Shown one piece after another: positions 8,493 to 19,080 of a stretch of 64,000 bases of DNA. A program made the position numbers and the translations under genes. This stretch comes from Kitasatospora cheerisanensis KCTC 2395 (lineage in GTDB: Bacteria > Actinomycetota > Actinomycetes > Streptomycetales > Streptomycetaceae): the NCBI RefSeq assembly GCF_000696185.1, contig NZ_KK853997.1, positions 4,010,410-4,074,409 of the forward strand. The letters are read 5' to 3'. The notes beneath the pieces were generated by a model. The model did not search any database. It saw only the letters and a list, made by a program, of their open reading frames with translations, and was not told the origin of the DNA. How positions within the stretch are numbered: the stretch's first letter is position 1; each line of letters begins with the position of its first letter.

Positions 8493-9185
8493 ATGGCCCC
8501 CGCAGCACCGCAGTCGCCGCTCCACCGGGTCGGCCGCACCGAGTTGGAGCAGGTCTACGGGCCGGACCGCCTCCTCCGGGTGCCCGCCGCCGACCTGCCC
8601 GGCACGGTCACCGACCCCGCCGCCCGCGCCTTCCTCACCGGCACCGGCCTGCCCGACGCCCCCAGCGCCTTCATCGGCCCCGCGAAACCGCCGCTGCCGC
8701 CGCTGACCTCGCAGTACCCCGACGCCGCCGCGCTCTGGCCCGACCTGCCGGACGGCGGCGCCGCACTGGTCGTGCTCGGCTCCTGGGGCACGGTGTTCGC
8801 CCTGGACGGCGCCACCGGCGAGGTGTACGCCCTGCTGCCCCACCAGCCGGCCACCGTCGACGGCCGGCCCGCGCACCGCGACCTGCACTCCCTGATCCGC
8901 TGCCAACTCGCCTTCGGCGCAGCCGAACTGAACCTGCTCGGCGACCTGATGGACCCGGACACCGCCGACTGGTGCCGCGAGCACGTCCCCGGCTTCGCCG
9001 AACTGTTCCCCGTCGAGGATCCGGACGAGGACGGGTACCCGGCCGACGACGAGCCGGACTCCGATGCACCGGACCCCGACCAGGTGCTCGCCCACCTCTC
9101 CGACAAGCTGCGGCGGATCGAGCCCGAGCTGCTGCGCCACCCGGGCTGGGAGTCGATCCTCCAGCACTTCCGCTACGGCTACTGA
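8493..9185 (+). CDS. SUKH-4 family immunity-type protein
   Basis: A 230-residue acidic cytoplasmic protein. RLLRVPAADLPGTVTDPAAR, FLTGTGLPD and the GTVFALDGATGEVYAL strand pattern match the SUKH-4 (SMI1/KNR4-like) fold found in immunity proteins of polymorphic toxin systems. After residue ~165 comes a very acidic linker (DPDEDGYPADDEPDSD) and a short C-terminal helix. It is followed 18 bp later by a second SUKH-4-like gene, so the two are probably co-transcribed. No obvious toxin with secretion domains lies next to them. Many Streptomyces carry solitary SUKH-4 genes whose function is not shown, so an immunity role is inference from family only. Confidence 0.7.
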   Translation: MAPAAPQSPLHRVGRTELEQVYGPDRLLRVPAADLPGTVTDPAARAFLTGTGLPDAPSAFIGPAKPPLPPLTSQYPDAAALWPDLPDGGAALVVLGSWGTVFALDGATGEVYALLPHQPATVDGRPAHRDLHSLIRCQLAFGAAELNLLGDLMDPDTADWCREHVPGFAELFPVEDPDEDGYPADDEPDSDAPDPDQVLAHLSDKLRRIEPELLRHPGWESILQHFRYGY

Positions 9186-9203
9186 ACCGACCGACGGAGC
9201 ACC

Positions 9204-10067
9204 ATGACCACCGAACTCACCCAGCGCCTGCACGACCGCTTCGGCCCGGCCGGCCTGTACCGCCCCGACCCGGCCGCCCTCTCCGGCACCGCGGCCCCCG
9301 CCCGGACGGCGGCGCTGCTCGCCGCCGCCGGCCTGCCGCTGCAGGTCGGCCCGTACTTCGCCGCCAACCCCGGGCAGCCGCTCCGGCTCGCCGACTGGGC
9401 CCGCACGGCCGGGCTGTCCGCCGACGGCCGGCCCGAGGCCGGCTGGCTGCGGCTGGGCAGCGACCGCGGCGCCGAACTGTGCGTGGACGGAGACGGCCGG
9501 GTCCGCGCGGTGTACCTCGCCTTCCGCGGGCCGTCCGTCCCGGTCGACGACTCGCTCGACGCGTTCCTCGACAACCTGTGCACGCTGGACGAGAACCTGC
9601 GGGCGCTGGCCGCCGCCGAGCAGCCGGACGAGGTGTTCCGGCTGTTCTCGGCGGCGGAGAGCCGGATGCGCGGCACCGACCTGCGCGCCTTCGAGAGCGA
9701 CGAGCAGTGGTGGCCCCGGGTGCTGGAGGACGTCCGGCACACCCGGGGCGTGCCGGGCTACGCGGCGTTCAAGATCCGCGGCCGGGACGGCGAGCCGCAG
9801 ATCCTCACCGCCGACGGCTCGCTCGCCCTGCACCCCGAGGAGGCGCTCCGGGAGCGCCTGTCGGCGGCGGGCCTCGACCCGGACGAGGTGGTCGAGGTCT
9901 ACACCGAACTGCAGGCCTGCACCATGCCCGGTCACTACTGCGCGCTGTGGATGGCCCGGGCGTTCCCGAACGCCGAGTTCACCCACAGCCACGACTACGG
10001 CGACACGGCGGCCGAACGCGACGCGGGCATCCGGGAGTTGGCCGCCGCGCTGGCCGCCGGCGAGTGA
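9204..10067 (+). CDS. SUKH-4-like protein with C-terminal deaminase-like domain
   Basis: A 287-residue protein. Residues 1-140 again look SUKH-4-like (RFGPAGLYRPDPAAL, LAAAGLPLQVGPYFAAN, AVYLAFRGPSVPVDDSL). The C-terminal ~100 residues hold VYTELQACTMPGHYC followed by FPNAEFTHSHDYGDTAAERD. The glutamate plus two cysteines in ELxxCxxPGxYC recall the zinc motif of nucleic-acid/nucleotide deaminase domains of polymorphic toxin systems; the usual proline before the first cysteine is alanine here. It could be an immunity protein fused to an inactive or active deaminase fold. A GGAGC site precedes the ATG. Assignment of both domains rests on motif memory only. Confidence 0.6.
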   Translation: MTTELTQRLHDRFGPAGLYRPDPAALSGTAAPARTAALLAAAGLPLQVGPYFAANPGQPLRLADWARTAGLSADGRPEAGWLRLGSDRGAELCVDGDGRVRAVYLAFRGPSVPVDDSLDAFLDNLCTLDENLRALAAAEQPDEVFRLFSAAESRMRGTDLRAFESDEQWWPRVLEDVRHTRGVPGYAAFKIRGRDGEPQILTADGSLALHPEEALRERLSAAGLDPDEVVEVYTELQACTMPGHYCALWMARAFPNAEFTHSHDYGDTAAERDAGIRELAAALAAGE

Positions 10068-10070
10068 CCC

Positions 10071-10883
10071 TCAGCCCAGCACCGGCAGGTAACCGGACAG
10101 GTCGCTGCGCTCGCCGCTCGCGGTGAGCGCGGCGTCCACCGCGTCGGCCCAGGCGAGCCGGCCGGTGGCCAGCCGGATCCAGGTCAGCGGGTCGGTCTCG
10201 ACCACGTTCGGCGGGGTGCCCCGGGTGTGCCGCGGACCCTCCACGGCCTGCACCACCGCGTACGGCGGGATCCGCAACTCGACGGCGCCGCCCGGCACTT
10301 GGGCGGCGAAGGCGTCGGCCAGCAGCCGTGCGGCGGAGGCCAGCGCGAACGTGTCGTGCGGGAAGTCGGCGAGGCCCAGCGCGTCGGCCAGGTCGTCGGC
10401 GTGCACGACGGTCTCCACCAGCCGGGTGACCAGGAAGTCGGCCAGCAGCATCGGCCCGAAGCGCATCGGGAGCACGGCGCCCGGCCGCTGCCCGGCCTCG
10501 CTGTCCAGGGCGCGCCACAACTCGCCGATCTGGCGGTCGAGTTCGCCGGACACCTGGGCGGCGTCCCCGGCGAACTGCTCGGCCACCAGCTCCACCGCGG
10601 TGGAGTTGATCGCGGCGGCCGCGGTGCGGGTCTTCGAGGCCCAGTACAGCGGCGTGATCGGGGCCTGCGGCGGCAGCGGGTCGTGCAGGTGCAGCGGCAC
10701 CCAGCTGGCCACCATGCCGAGGTGGGCGACGAGTTCGCGCACCCGCCAGCCCCCCAGCCGGGTCGGCAGGGCGAGCTGCTCGTCGTCCAGCGAGCGGACG
10801 GCGGCGGAGATCGCGTCGAGCTGCCCGGTGAGCGCGGTACGCACCTTCACCGGGTCGTAGGTTCGGGTCTTCGCGGTGGGCAT
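10071..10883 (-). CDS. maleylpyruvate isomerase-type / sterol carrier family protein
   Basis: A 270-residue protein. The N-terminal half is a DinB-like helical bundle of the mycothiol-dependent maleylpyruvate isomerase type (TRLGGWRVRELVAHLGMVASW), with a later histidine in ETVVHADDLADALG. The C-terminal half (from about residue 190) looks like a small sterol-carrier-like domain (VELRIPPYAVVQAVEG, TDPLTWIRLATGRLAWADAV). Such proteins occur in actinobacteria that make mycothiol; true substrates are mostly unknown. It converges on the SUKH-4-like pair, with its stop four bases after theirs, and lies downstream of purL on the same strand, though a terminator separates them. A TACGCT box lies six bases before the ATG. 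Confidence 0.75.
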   Translation of the reverse strand: MPTAKTRTYDPVKVRTALTGQLDAISAAVRSLDDEQLALPTRLGGWRVRELVAHLGMVASWVPLHLHDPLPPQAPITPLYWASKTRTAAAAINSTAVELVAEQFAGDAAQVSGELDRQIGELWRALDSEAGQRPGAVLPMRFGPMLLADFLVTRLVETVVHADDLADALGLADFPHDTFALASAARLLADAFAAQVPGGAVELRIPPYAVVQAVEGPRHTRGTPPNVVETDPLTWIRLATGRLAWADAVDAALTASGERSDLSGYLPVLG

Positions 10884-10889
10884 GCCCGC

Positions 10890-10895
10890 AGCGTA
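10890..10895 (-). promoter_or_regulatory. -10 box, leaderless type
   Basis: TACGCT on the minus strand, six bases before the ATG of the sterol-carrier-type gene. Confidence 0.45.
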
Positions 10896-10901
10896 CAAAA
10901 G

Positions 10902-10946
10902 CCGGCGGGCGGCCGGTCCGGAAACTCCGAACCGACCGCCCGCCGG
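10902..10946. terminator. purL terminator hairpin
   Basis: CCGGCGGGCGG pairs with CCGCCCGCCGG (10936-10946), extended by GGTC/GACC with a small bulge. It lies directly downstream of purL on the minus strand. Confidence 0.7.
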
Positions 10947-10957
10947 GTGAGGCCGCG

Positions 10958-13212
<2,255 letters not shown>

Positions 13213-13213
<1 letters not shown>

Positions 13214-13890
13214 CAGGCGTTCACCAGCTGCTTCAGGACGGAAGTGAAGAAGCCCAGGCCCTCGGTGGTCGGACCGGTGAGCGGCTCCACGGCGTGCTCC
13301 GGGTGCGGCATCAGGCCGACGACATTGCCGGCGGCGTTGGTGATGCCGGCGATGTCGCGGTACGAACCGTTCGGGTTCACATCGAGGTAGCGGGCCACGA
13401 TGCGGCCCTCGCCCTCGAGTTCGTCCAGGACGTGCTCGTCGGCCACGAACCGGCCTTCGCCGTTCTTCAGCGGAACGACGATTTCCTGGCCGGCCGAGTA
13501 ATCCCGGGTCCAGGCGGTGTCGGCGTTCTCGATGCGGAGCTTCTGGTCGCGGCAGATGAAGTGCAGCGAGTCGTTCCGGGTGAGCGCGCCGGGCAGCAGG
13601 TGCGATTCGCACAGCACCTGGAAGCCGTTGCAGATACCGAGGACCGGCATTCCGAGCTTCGCCTGCTCGATGATGGTGTCCATCACCGGCGAGAAGCGGG
13701 AGATGGCACCGCAGCGCAGATAGTCGCCGTAAGAGAATCCGCCCGGCAGGACGACGGCGTCGACCTGGTGGAGATCCTTGTCACGGTGCCAGAGGGCGAC
13801 CGGCTCGGCGCCGGCCAGGCGGACCGCGCGCTGGGCGTCGCGGTCGTCGAGGGAACCGGGGAAAGTGACGACGCCGACTCGGGTGGTCAC
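13213..13890 (-). CDS. purQ: FGAM synthase, glutaminase subunit
   Basis: A 225-residue class I glutamine amidotransferase that releases ammonia for PurL. The nucleophile cysteine is in [14 protein letters not shown], and the His-Glu pair is in [11 protein letters not shown] near the C-terminus. The N-terminus ([17 protein letters not shown]) is typical. It begins with a GTG that overlaps the purS stop by four bases and ends in a one-base overlap with purL, so the three subunits are likely made in balance. Confidence 0.97.
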
Positions 13891-14147
13891 TTCCCCTCCT
13901 CCTCGACGCGGACGGTGAAGTCCTCGATCACGGTGTTGGCGAGGAAGGTCTCGGCGGCCTCGCGGATGCGGGCGAGCGCGGCGTCGTCGACCGGCCCCTC
14001 CAGCTCCAGCTCGAAACGCTTGCCCTGGCGGACGTCGGCGATCCCGGCGAATCCGAGACGTGGCAGTGCACGCTGCACCGCCTGTCCCTGCGGGTCGAGG
14101 ATCTCCGGCTTGAGCATGACGTCGACTACGACGCGTGCCACTGGCAC
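13887..14147 (-). CDS. purS: FGAM synthase, PurS subunit
   Basis: An 86-residue protein that bridges PurQ and PurL and helps ammonia channelling. The sequence [18 protein letters not shown] and [14 protein letters not shown] match the family, and the length is normal. It is the first gene of the purSQL operon and overlaps purQ by four bases. The 406-bp region upstream, shared with the divergent lsr2, should contain its promoter. Confidence 0.95.
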   Translation of the reverse strand: MPVARVVVDVMLKPEILDPQGQAVQRALPRLGFAGIADVRQGKRFELELEGPVDDAALARIREAAETFLANTVIEDFTVRVEEEGK

Positions 14148-14553
14148 TCCCGGTGGTGATTGCGTGAAGGCGGGGGACCTTCAGCCTACCTGTGCCGGAA
14201 GGCCTTCTTGCGGCCCACCTGCGGCAACGCGCGTAGACCCATGCCCCTTACGCAACAAGGGTTCCGGGCCCCCGCGGCCGGGCCCCCGGCATCCGATTTC
14301 GTCGGTTTAATCCCGTCTGTAACGAGGCGGTATCGGCATCGGAGGGAACCCCGTGAATATCCGGAAAAAAGGAATCCCGAACTCTTCGATTTCGACTGCT
14401 TCCGGGTGCAGAATAGGGCGACCGGCAGCCGAACGCGCCGCATCTCGGCGTGGGCTCTCCCTGCCCGCCGACGGATGCCGTGATCCCGGCCCAGCGGACC
14501 GACGGGGCATCCGAGACCCCTGCCGGCCGAATTGCCCGAGAGGATTGACACCC
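14148..14553. other. divergent purS / lsr2 promoter region
   Basis: This 406-bp gap is clearly less GC-rich around 14310-14410 (AATATCCGGAAAAAAGG, CTTCGATTTCGACT), unlike the surrounding coding DNA. Lower-GC intergenic DNA is the preferred target of Lsr2, so autoregulation of the adjacent lsr2 is possible. I see no PurR box that I can name with confidence and no credible gene. Confidence 0.5.
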
Positions 14554-14871
14554 ATGGCTCAGCGTGTAGTCGTCACGCTCTCCGACGACCTGGACGGCGG
14601 CGCCGCCGCGGAAACCGTCCACTTCGGCGTGGACGGGAAGTCGTACGAGATCGACCTGTCCGCCGACAACGCGGAAAAGCTTCGGGAGGCCCTCGCGCCG
14701 TTCGTCGCCGCCGGCCGCCGGCAGAGCCGCAGCGGAAAGTCCTTCCGCCGCACCGCACTCACCCCCGACCCGGCCGCGGTGCGCGCCTGGGCGCAGTCGA
14801 ACGGCATGGAGCTGCCCGCCCGCGGCCGCATCCCCAAGCACGTCTACGAGGCGTTCTCCGAGAGCAACTGA
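14554..14871 (+). CDS. lsr2: Lsr2 nucleoid-associated silencer
   Basis: A 105-residue nucleoid protein that binds AT-rich DNA and silences horizontally acquired and secondary-metabolite genes. The N-terminal oligomerisation domain (VVVTLSDDLDGG, VHFGVDGKSYEIDLS) and the C-terminal DNA-binding domain with the AT-hook-like RGR in PARGRIPKHVYEAF are complete. The ATG at 14554 follows an AGAGGA site. Streptomyces usually have a second paralogue elsewhere. The low-GC stretch upstream fits self-regulation, which is inference. Confidence 0.95.
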   Translation: MAQRVVVTLSDDLDGGAAAETVHFGVDGKSYEIDLSADNAEKLREALAPFVAAGRRQSRSGKSFRRTALTPDPAAVRAWAQSNGMELPARGRIPKHVYEAFSESN

Positions 14872-14879
14872 CGCTCCCC

Positions 14880-14934
14880 GGCGGCCCGTTGCGGGCCGCC
14901 CACCCTTCCCCGGCCACGCCGCCGGGGAAGGGTG
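14880..14934. terminator. double hairpin after lsr2
   Basis: Two stems follow each other: GGCGGCCCG/CGGGCCGCC (14880-14900) and CACCCTTCCCCGGC/GCCGGGGAAGGGTG (14901-14934). Confidence 0.8.
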
Positions 14935-15025
14935 GGGCGAGCAGGCCGATTGATGTTGTAGAGTATTTCTCGTCGCCGCAACCGGGGGAACAACCCGAGC
15001 GGGGCGGCCGGTGCGCAAGCACCGT

Positions 15026-15098
15026 GCGGACGTGGCTCAGTTGGTAGAGCATCACCTTGCCAAGGTGAGGGTCGCGAGTTCGAATCTCGTCGTCCGCT
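15026..15098 (+). tRNA. tRNA-Gly (GCC), copy 1
   Basis: The 73-nt gene folds into a full cloverleaf: acceptor GCGGACG/CGTCCGC with discriminator T, anticodon stem TCACC/GGTGA and loop TTGCCAA giving anticodon GCC, and a T-loop GTTCGAATC. CCA is not encoded. It reads GGC and GGT codons, both very common here. An identical copy follows after 38 bp. Confidence 0.97.
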
Positions 15099-15136
15099 CG
15101 CAGCTAGCGTTAACAGCTGTCACAACTCAATATCAT

Positions 15137-15209
15137 GCGGACGTGGCTCAGTTGGTAGAGCATCACCTTGCCAAGGTGAGGGTCGCGAGTTCGAATCTCG
15201 TCGTCCGCT
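15137..15209 (+). tRNA. tRNA-Gly (GCC), copy 2
   Basis: This gene is base-for-base identical to the first tRNA-Gly over 73 nt, while the spacer and flanks differ. The two are probably co-transcribed and end at the hairpin seven bases downstream. Confidence 0.97.
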
Positions 15210-15215
15210 CCAGTT

Positions 15216-15247
15216 CCGAAGGCCCCCTCGACCGAGGGGGCCTTCGG
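15216..15247. terminator. tRNA operon terminator
   Basis: CCGAAGGCCCCCTCG and CGAGGGGGCCTTCGG pair perfectly around a two-base ACC/loop, close behind the second tRNA gene. Confidence 0.85.
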
Positions 15248-15365
15248 CGTTTCCGGCCCCGCCCGGCCGCCGATGACATTTGTCACCGCCGACCCGTGGA
15301 ACTCCACCGGCGCCCGATGACGGCCCGCACTACTGGACGGCCCGGCCCGGCGGAAGGCTGGAGCC

Positions 15366-16340
15366 ATGACCGACACCAGCCGTTCCCACCCCGCCGTCGA
15401 GGCCCGCGGCCTGCACCGCCGCTACGGACCGTCCGGCCCGTCCGGCTTCGAGGCCGTGCGCGGCCTGGACCTGACCGTCGCCCGCGGCGAGCTGTTCGCG
15501 CTGCTGGGCACCAACGGCGCCGGCAAGACCTCCACCCTGGAGGTGCTGGAGGGCCTGGCCGCGCCCACCGCCGGCGAGGTCCGGGTGCTCGGTCTGGACC
15601 CGGCCCGCGACCGGGCCGCGCTCCGGCCGCGGATCGGCATCATGCTCCAGGAGGGCGGCTTCCCCGGCGAACTGACCCTCGCCGAGACCGGCCGCTGCTG
15701 GGCCGGCCTGACCAGCGACGCCCGCACCGTCGACGAGGCCCTCGACCTGGTCGGCCTGCTGCCCAAGCGCACCGTCCGGGTCAAGCAGCTCTCCGGCGGC
15801 GAGCGCCGCCGCCTCGACCTGGCGATGGCCCTGCTCGGCCGCCCCGAGGTGCTGTTCCTCGACGAGCCGTCCACCGGCCTGGACCCGGAGGCCCGTGCCT
15901 CGGTGTGGCGGCTGATCCGCGACCTGCGCGCGGCCGGCACCACCGTGCTGCTCACCACGCACTACCTGGAGGAGGCCGAGGAGCTCGCCGACCGGCTCGC
16001 CATCATGCACGGCGGCCGGGTGGTGGCCGGCGGCACCGTCGACGAGGTGCTCGCCGACCACCCCGCCCGGATCAGCTTCGAACTGCCCGAGCGCACCGGC
16101 CCGCACGCCGCGCTCGACCTGCCCGCGCTGCCCGGCGCCGACCCGCGGATCGACGGCCGCCGGATCACCCTGCGCACCTCCGACCTGCAGGGCACCCTCA
16201 CCGAACTGCTCGGCTGGGCCGCCCGCCACCGGGTCGCGCTGGGCCGGCTGGACGCCCGCAGCGCCTCCCTCGAAGAGGCCTTCCTCGCCATCGCCGCGTC
16301 CGACGCGGCCACCCTGCCGCAGATCGGACGTGCCGCATGA
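15366..16340 (+). CDS. ABC transporter ATP-binding protein (DrrA/CcmA type)
   Basis: A 324-residue ATPase for export. All nucleotide-binding motifs are present: Walker A LLGTNGAGKTS, Q-loop IMLQEGG, signature LSGGERRR, Walker B VLFLDEPSTGLDP and H-loop TTHYLEE. The C-terminal extension (about residues 225-320) is the DUF4162-like region common in drug and polyketide exporters. It overlaps the permease gene by four bases and is followed by a DesKR-like two-component pair, an arrangement typical of regulated lipid or drug exporters. Substrate unknown. Confidence 0.92.
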   Translation: MTDTSRSHPAVEARGLHRRYGPSGPSGFEAVRGLDLTVARGELFALLGTNGAGKTSTLEVLEGLAAPTAGEVRVLGLDPARDRAALRPRIGIMLQEGGFPGELTLAETGRCWAGLTSDARTVDEALDLVGLLPKRTVRVKQLSGGERRRLDLAMALLGRPEVLFLDEPSTGLDPEARASVWRLIRDLRAAGTTVLLTTHYLEEAEELADRLAIMHGGRVVAGGTVDEVLADHPARISFELPERTGPHAALDLPALPGADPRIDGRRITLRTSDLQGTLTELLGWAARHRVALGRLDARSASLEEAFLAIAASDAATLPQIGRAA

Positions 16341-17140
16341 CCGCCGCGACCACCCCCGCCGGGCGCCTGCTCGCCCTCGGCCGCGCCGAGGCCACCCTGC
16401 TGCGCCGCAACCGCACCGCGATGTTCATGGCGCTGGCCCTGCCGCTGGTGCTGGTCGGCGCCCTCAGCTCGATCCTCGACCAGGCCGCCGAACGCACCCC
16501 GGGCCTGGACGTGGACGCCAACCTGATCGCCGGCTCGATGGGCGTGGTGCTGCTGATCGTCGTCTACTGCAACCTGACCACCGCCTACACCGCCCGGCGC
16601 AGCGAACTGGTGCTGAAGCGGCTGCGCACCGGCGAGGCCACCGACACCGAGATCCTGATCGGCACCGCCGCCCCGTCGATCGCGCTGGCCCTCGTCCAGT
16701 GCCTGCTGCTGGGCGTCGGCGGCGCGCTGCTGCTCGACCTGCCGGTGCCGGTCAACCCGCTGCTGATGCTGCTGGGCGTGGTCCTGACGACGGCTCTGCT
16801 GGCCGCGCTGGCCGCCGTGTCCAGCGCCGTCACCAAGACCGTGGAGAGCGCCGGCATCACCACCCTGCCGCTGCTGCTCGTCGCCCAGCTCGGCTCCGGC
16901 CTGATGGTCCCGCTGGAGTCGCTGCCGGACTCGGTGGCGGACGTCTGCCGGCTGCTGCCGACCACCCCGGCGCTGCAGCTGCTGCGGATCGGCTGGTTCG
17001 GCACCGACGGCTCCGCCCCGTCCGAGGGCTTCGCCGGGACGTGGGGCCAGGGCGCGGTGCCGCTGCTGCTGGCCGCGGTGTGGACGGCCGTCGCGGTCTG
17101 GGCCGCCCGCCGTTGGTTCCGCTGGGAGCCGCGCCGATAG
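16337..17140 (+). CDS. ABC-2 type transporter permease
   Basis: A 267-residue membrane protein with six hydrophobic segments (for example FMALALPLVLVGALSSI, GVVLLIVVYCNLTTAYTARR, LLLAAVWTAVAVWAARRWF). It matches ABC-2 permeases that pair with DrrA-like ATPases. Start and upstream stop overlap as ATGA, so synthesis is coupled to the ATPase. The segment LVLKRLRTGEATDTEIL is the conserved cytoplasmic loop thought to contact the ATPase. Confidence 0.9.
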   Translation: MTAATTPAGRLLALGRAEATLLRRNRTAMFMALALPLVLVGALSSILDQAAERTPGLDVDANLIAGSMGVVLLIVVYCNLTTAYTARRSELVLKRLRTGEATDTEILIGTAAPSIALALVQCLLLGVGGALLLDLPVPVNPLLMLLGVVLTTALLAALAAVSSAVTKTVESAGITTLPLLLVAQLGSGLMVPLESLPDSVADVCRLLPTTPALQLLRIGWFGTDGSAPSEGFAGTWGQGAVPLLLAAVWTAVAVWAARRWFRWEPRR

Positions 17141-17185
17141 ATTCGGCGACGTCGTCGAGAAGCTCGGGAAAGAGGGAACCACGCC

Positions 17186-18439
17186 GTGCGGGTGAGCAGG
17201 CCACGACCGATCCGCCGCTGGCAGGCGATGTCCAAACCGCAGCGCATCGAGCTGTACGTGCGGTGGTCGCTGTACATCGTGGCGGTGGCCCAGCCGCTGC
17301 TGGCGCTCGGCTCGGTGGCCGCCGCCGCCCAGCAGGACGAACTGCCGGCCGGCTTCCGGCTGGTGGTGCTCGGCATGCTGGTGGCGGGCGCGCTGAACAT
17401 CGTGCTGTTCCGCACCGGCCTGGCCGCGTACCTCGGCCGCCGCCCGCACCCGTACGGCTGGGCGGCGCTGTCGGCGGCGCTGTCGGTGGGCCTGACGCTG
17501 GCCGCGGTGCTGATGGGCCCCCCGAACGCGCCGGACGCCCCGGCCGCCGCGGCCGCCCCCGGCGTCATGGCCACCATGTCGGCGACCTGCTGGATCACCG
17601 CCGCGGCGATCGCCCTGCCGACCCGGTACGCGCTGTCCGGCGGGGTCGCGCTGGTGGCCGCGCTGACGGTGCTGCCGACCCTGGCGGGCTCCCCGGCGGC
17701 GGCGGTGGTCGGCATCGCCGTCGGCAGCGTGGTCGGCTCGGCGATGGCCGCGGCCGCCGCCCGCTGCTCGGCCTGGATGGCGAAGGTCGTCTGGGAACTG
17801 GACCGGGCCCGGGAGGCGCAGGCCCGGCTCGCGGTCGCCGAGGAGCGGCTGCGGTTCTCCCGCGACCTGCACGACGTGCTCGGCCGCAACCTCGCCACCA
17901 TCGCGCTGAAGAGCGAGCTGGCGGTGCAGCTGGCGCGCCGTCAGCGCCCGGAGGCGGTCGACCAGATGACCGAGGTCCAGCGGATCGCGCAGGACTCGCA
18001 GCGCGAGGTCCGCGAGGTGGTGCGCGGCTACCGCACCGTCGAGCTGCACACCGAACTGATCGGCGCGGCCTCGGTGCTGCGCGCCGCGAACGTCGACTGC
18101 CGGACCGAGCTGTCCGGCGCCGACGCGCTGCCCGCCGAGGCGCAGTCGGTGCTCGGCTGGGTGGTGCGGGAGGCCGCGACCAACGTGCTGCGGCACTCCG
18201 AGGCCGCCAACTGCACGTTCCGGCTGCGGGTGTCCGGCGGCGCCGCGGTGCTGGAGGTGGAGAACGACGGGGTGCCCGCCGTCCCGCCGGCCCGCACCGA
18301 GGGCGCGGGCAGCGGCCTGCGCGGCCTGCGCGAGCGACTCGCCGCCCACGGCGGCACCCTGACGGCGGCCGGTCCCGGCCCCGGGCGGTTCCGGGTGACC
18401 GCCGAACTACCGATGGCAGCAAGGGAGTCAGTGGCGTGA
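17186..18439 (+). CDS. sensor histidine kinase, DesK/NarL-partner type
   Basis: A 417-residue membrane kinase. Five or six N-terminal membrane segments (about residues 25-190) are followed by a short coiled linker (ELDRAREAQARLAVAEERL). The HisKA_3 phosphoacceptor is in RFSRDLHDVLGRNLATIALK. The HATPase_c domain has the N box REAATNVLRHS and G boxes VENDG and GSGLRGLRERL. The architecture resembles the membrane-fluidity sensor DesK; the adjacent ABC exporter is the likely target. Its stop overlaps the regulator start by GTGA. Confidence 0.92.
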   Translation: MRVSRPRPIRRWQAMSKPQRIELYVRWSLYIVAVAQPLLALGSVAAAAQQDELPAGFRLVVLGMLVAGALNIVLFRTGLAAYLGRRPHPYGWAALSAALSVGLTLAAVLMGPPNAPDAPAAAAAPGVMATMSATCWITAAAIALPTRYALSGGVALVAALTVLPTLAGSPAAAVVGIAVGSVVGSAMAAAAARCSAWMAKVVWELDRAREAQARLAVAEERLRFSRDLHDVLGRNLATIALKSELAVQLARRQRPEAVDQMTEVQRIAQDSQREVREVVRGYRTVELHTELIGAASVLRAANVDCRTELSGADALPAEAQSVLGWVVREAATNVLRHSEAANCTFRLRVSGGAAVLEVENDGVPAVPPARTEGAGSGLRGLRERLAAHGGTLTAAGPGPGRFRVTAELPMAARESVA

Positions 18440-19050
18440 CGGACCGGGTGCGGGTACTGCTCGCCGACGACGAGCATCTGATCCGGGGGGCGCTGGCCGC
18501 GCTGCTCGCCCTGGAGGACGACCTGACGGTGGTCGCCGAGGCGGCGTCCGGCCCGGAGGCGCTGGCGATGGCCGCCGCGCACCGCCCGGACGTGGCGGTG
18601 CTGGACCTGCAGATGCCGGGCCTGGACGGCCTGGAGGTGGCCGCCGAACTGCGGCACCGGCTGCCGGACTGCCGGGTGATGATCGTGACCGGCCACGGCC
18701 GGCCCGGCTACCTGAAGCGGGCCCTGGAGGTCGGGGTGCGCGGCTTCCTGCCGAAGACGGTGTCGGCCTCCGACCTGGCCGGGATCATCCGCACCGTCCG
18801 GGCCGGCGGCCGCTACGTGGACCCGGAGCTCGCCGCAGAGGCGATCAGCGCCGGCGACTCCCCGCTGACCCCGCGCGAGACGGACGTGCTGGAACTCGCC
18901 GCGGACGGCTCCTCGATCGCGGAGATAGCCGACCGGGCCTCGCTGTCCCAGGGCACCGTGCGCAACTACCTGTCCTCGGCGGCGGGCAAGCTCGGCGCGG
19001 AGAACCGCCACGCGGCGGTGCGGATCGCCCGCGAGCACGGCTGGCTGTGA
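18436..19050 (+). CDS. LuxR/NarL-family response regulator
   Basis: A 204-residue two-domain regulator, the partner of the preceding kinase. The receiver domain has the acidic pair (LLADDEHLIRG), the phosphoacceptor aspartate in VAVLDLQMPG, and the conserved lysine in GFLPKTV. The C-terminal LuxR helix-turn-helix reads LTPRETDVLELAADGSSIAE with IADRASLSQGTVRNYLSSA. It starts with a GTG overlapping the kinase stop. It probably controls the ABC exporter genes; no operator was identified. Confidence 0.93.
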   Translation: MTDRVRVLLADDEHLIRGALAALLALEDDLTVVAEAASGPEALAMAAAHRPDVAVLDLQMPGLDGLEVAAELRHRLPDCRVMIVTGHGRPGYLKRALEVGVRGFLPKTVSASDLAGIIRTVRAGGRYVDPELAAEAISAGDSPLTPRETDVLELAADGSSIAEIADRASLSQGTVRNYLSSAAGKLGAENRHAAVRIAREHGWL

Positions 19051-19063
19051 CGGCCCGTCACAG
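19045..19063. terminator. short hairpin between convergent genes
   Basis: CTGTGACG and CGTCACAG pair across three bases. The TGA stop of the regulator is inside the left arm, and purC ends 18 bp further on the other strand. Confidence 0.45.
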
Positions 19064-19080
19064 CCGGCCGCGGCGCGGCG

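Noticed and set aside
14148-14553. Purine or other riboswitch in the purS/lsr2 gap
   Set aside because: No recognisable conserved riboswitch core was found by eye; the gap is simply less GC-rich.
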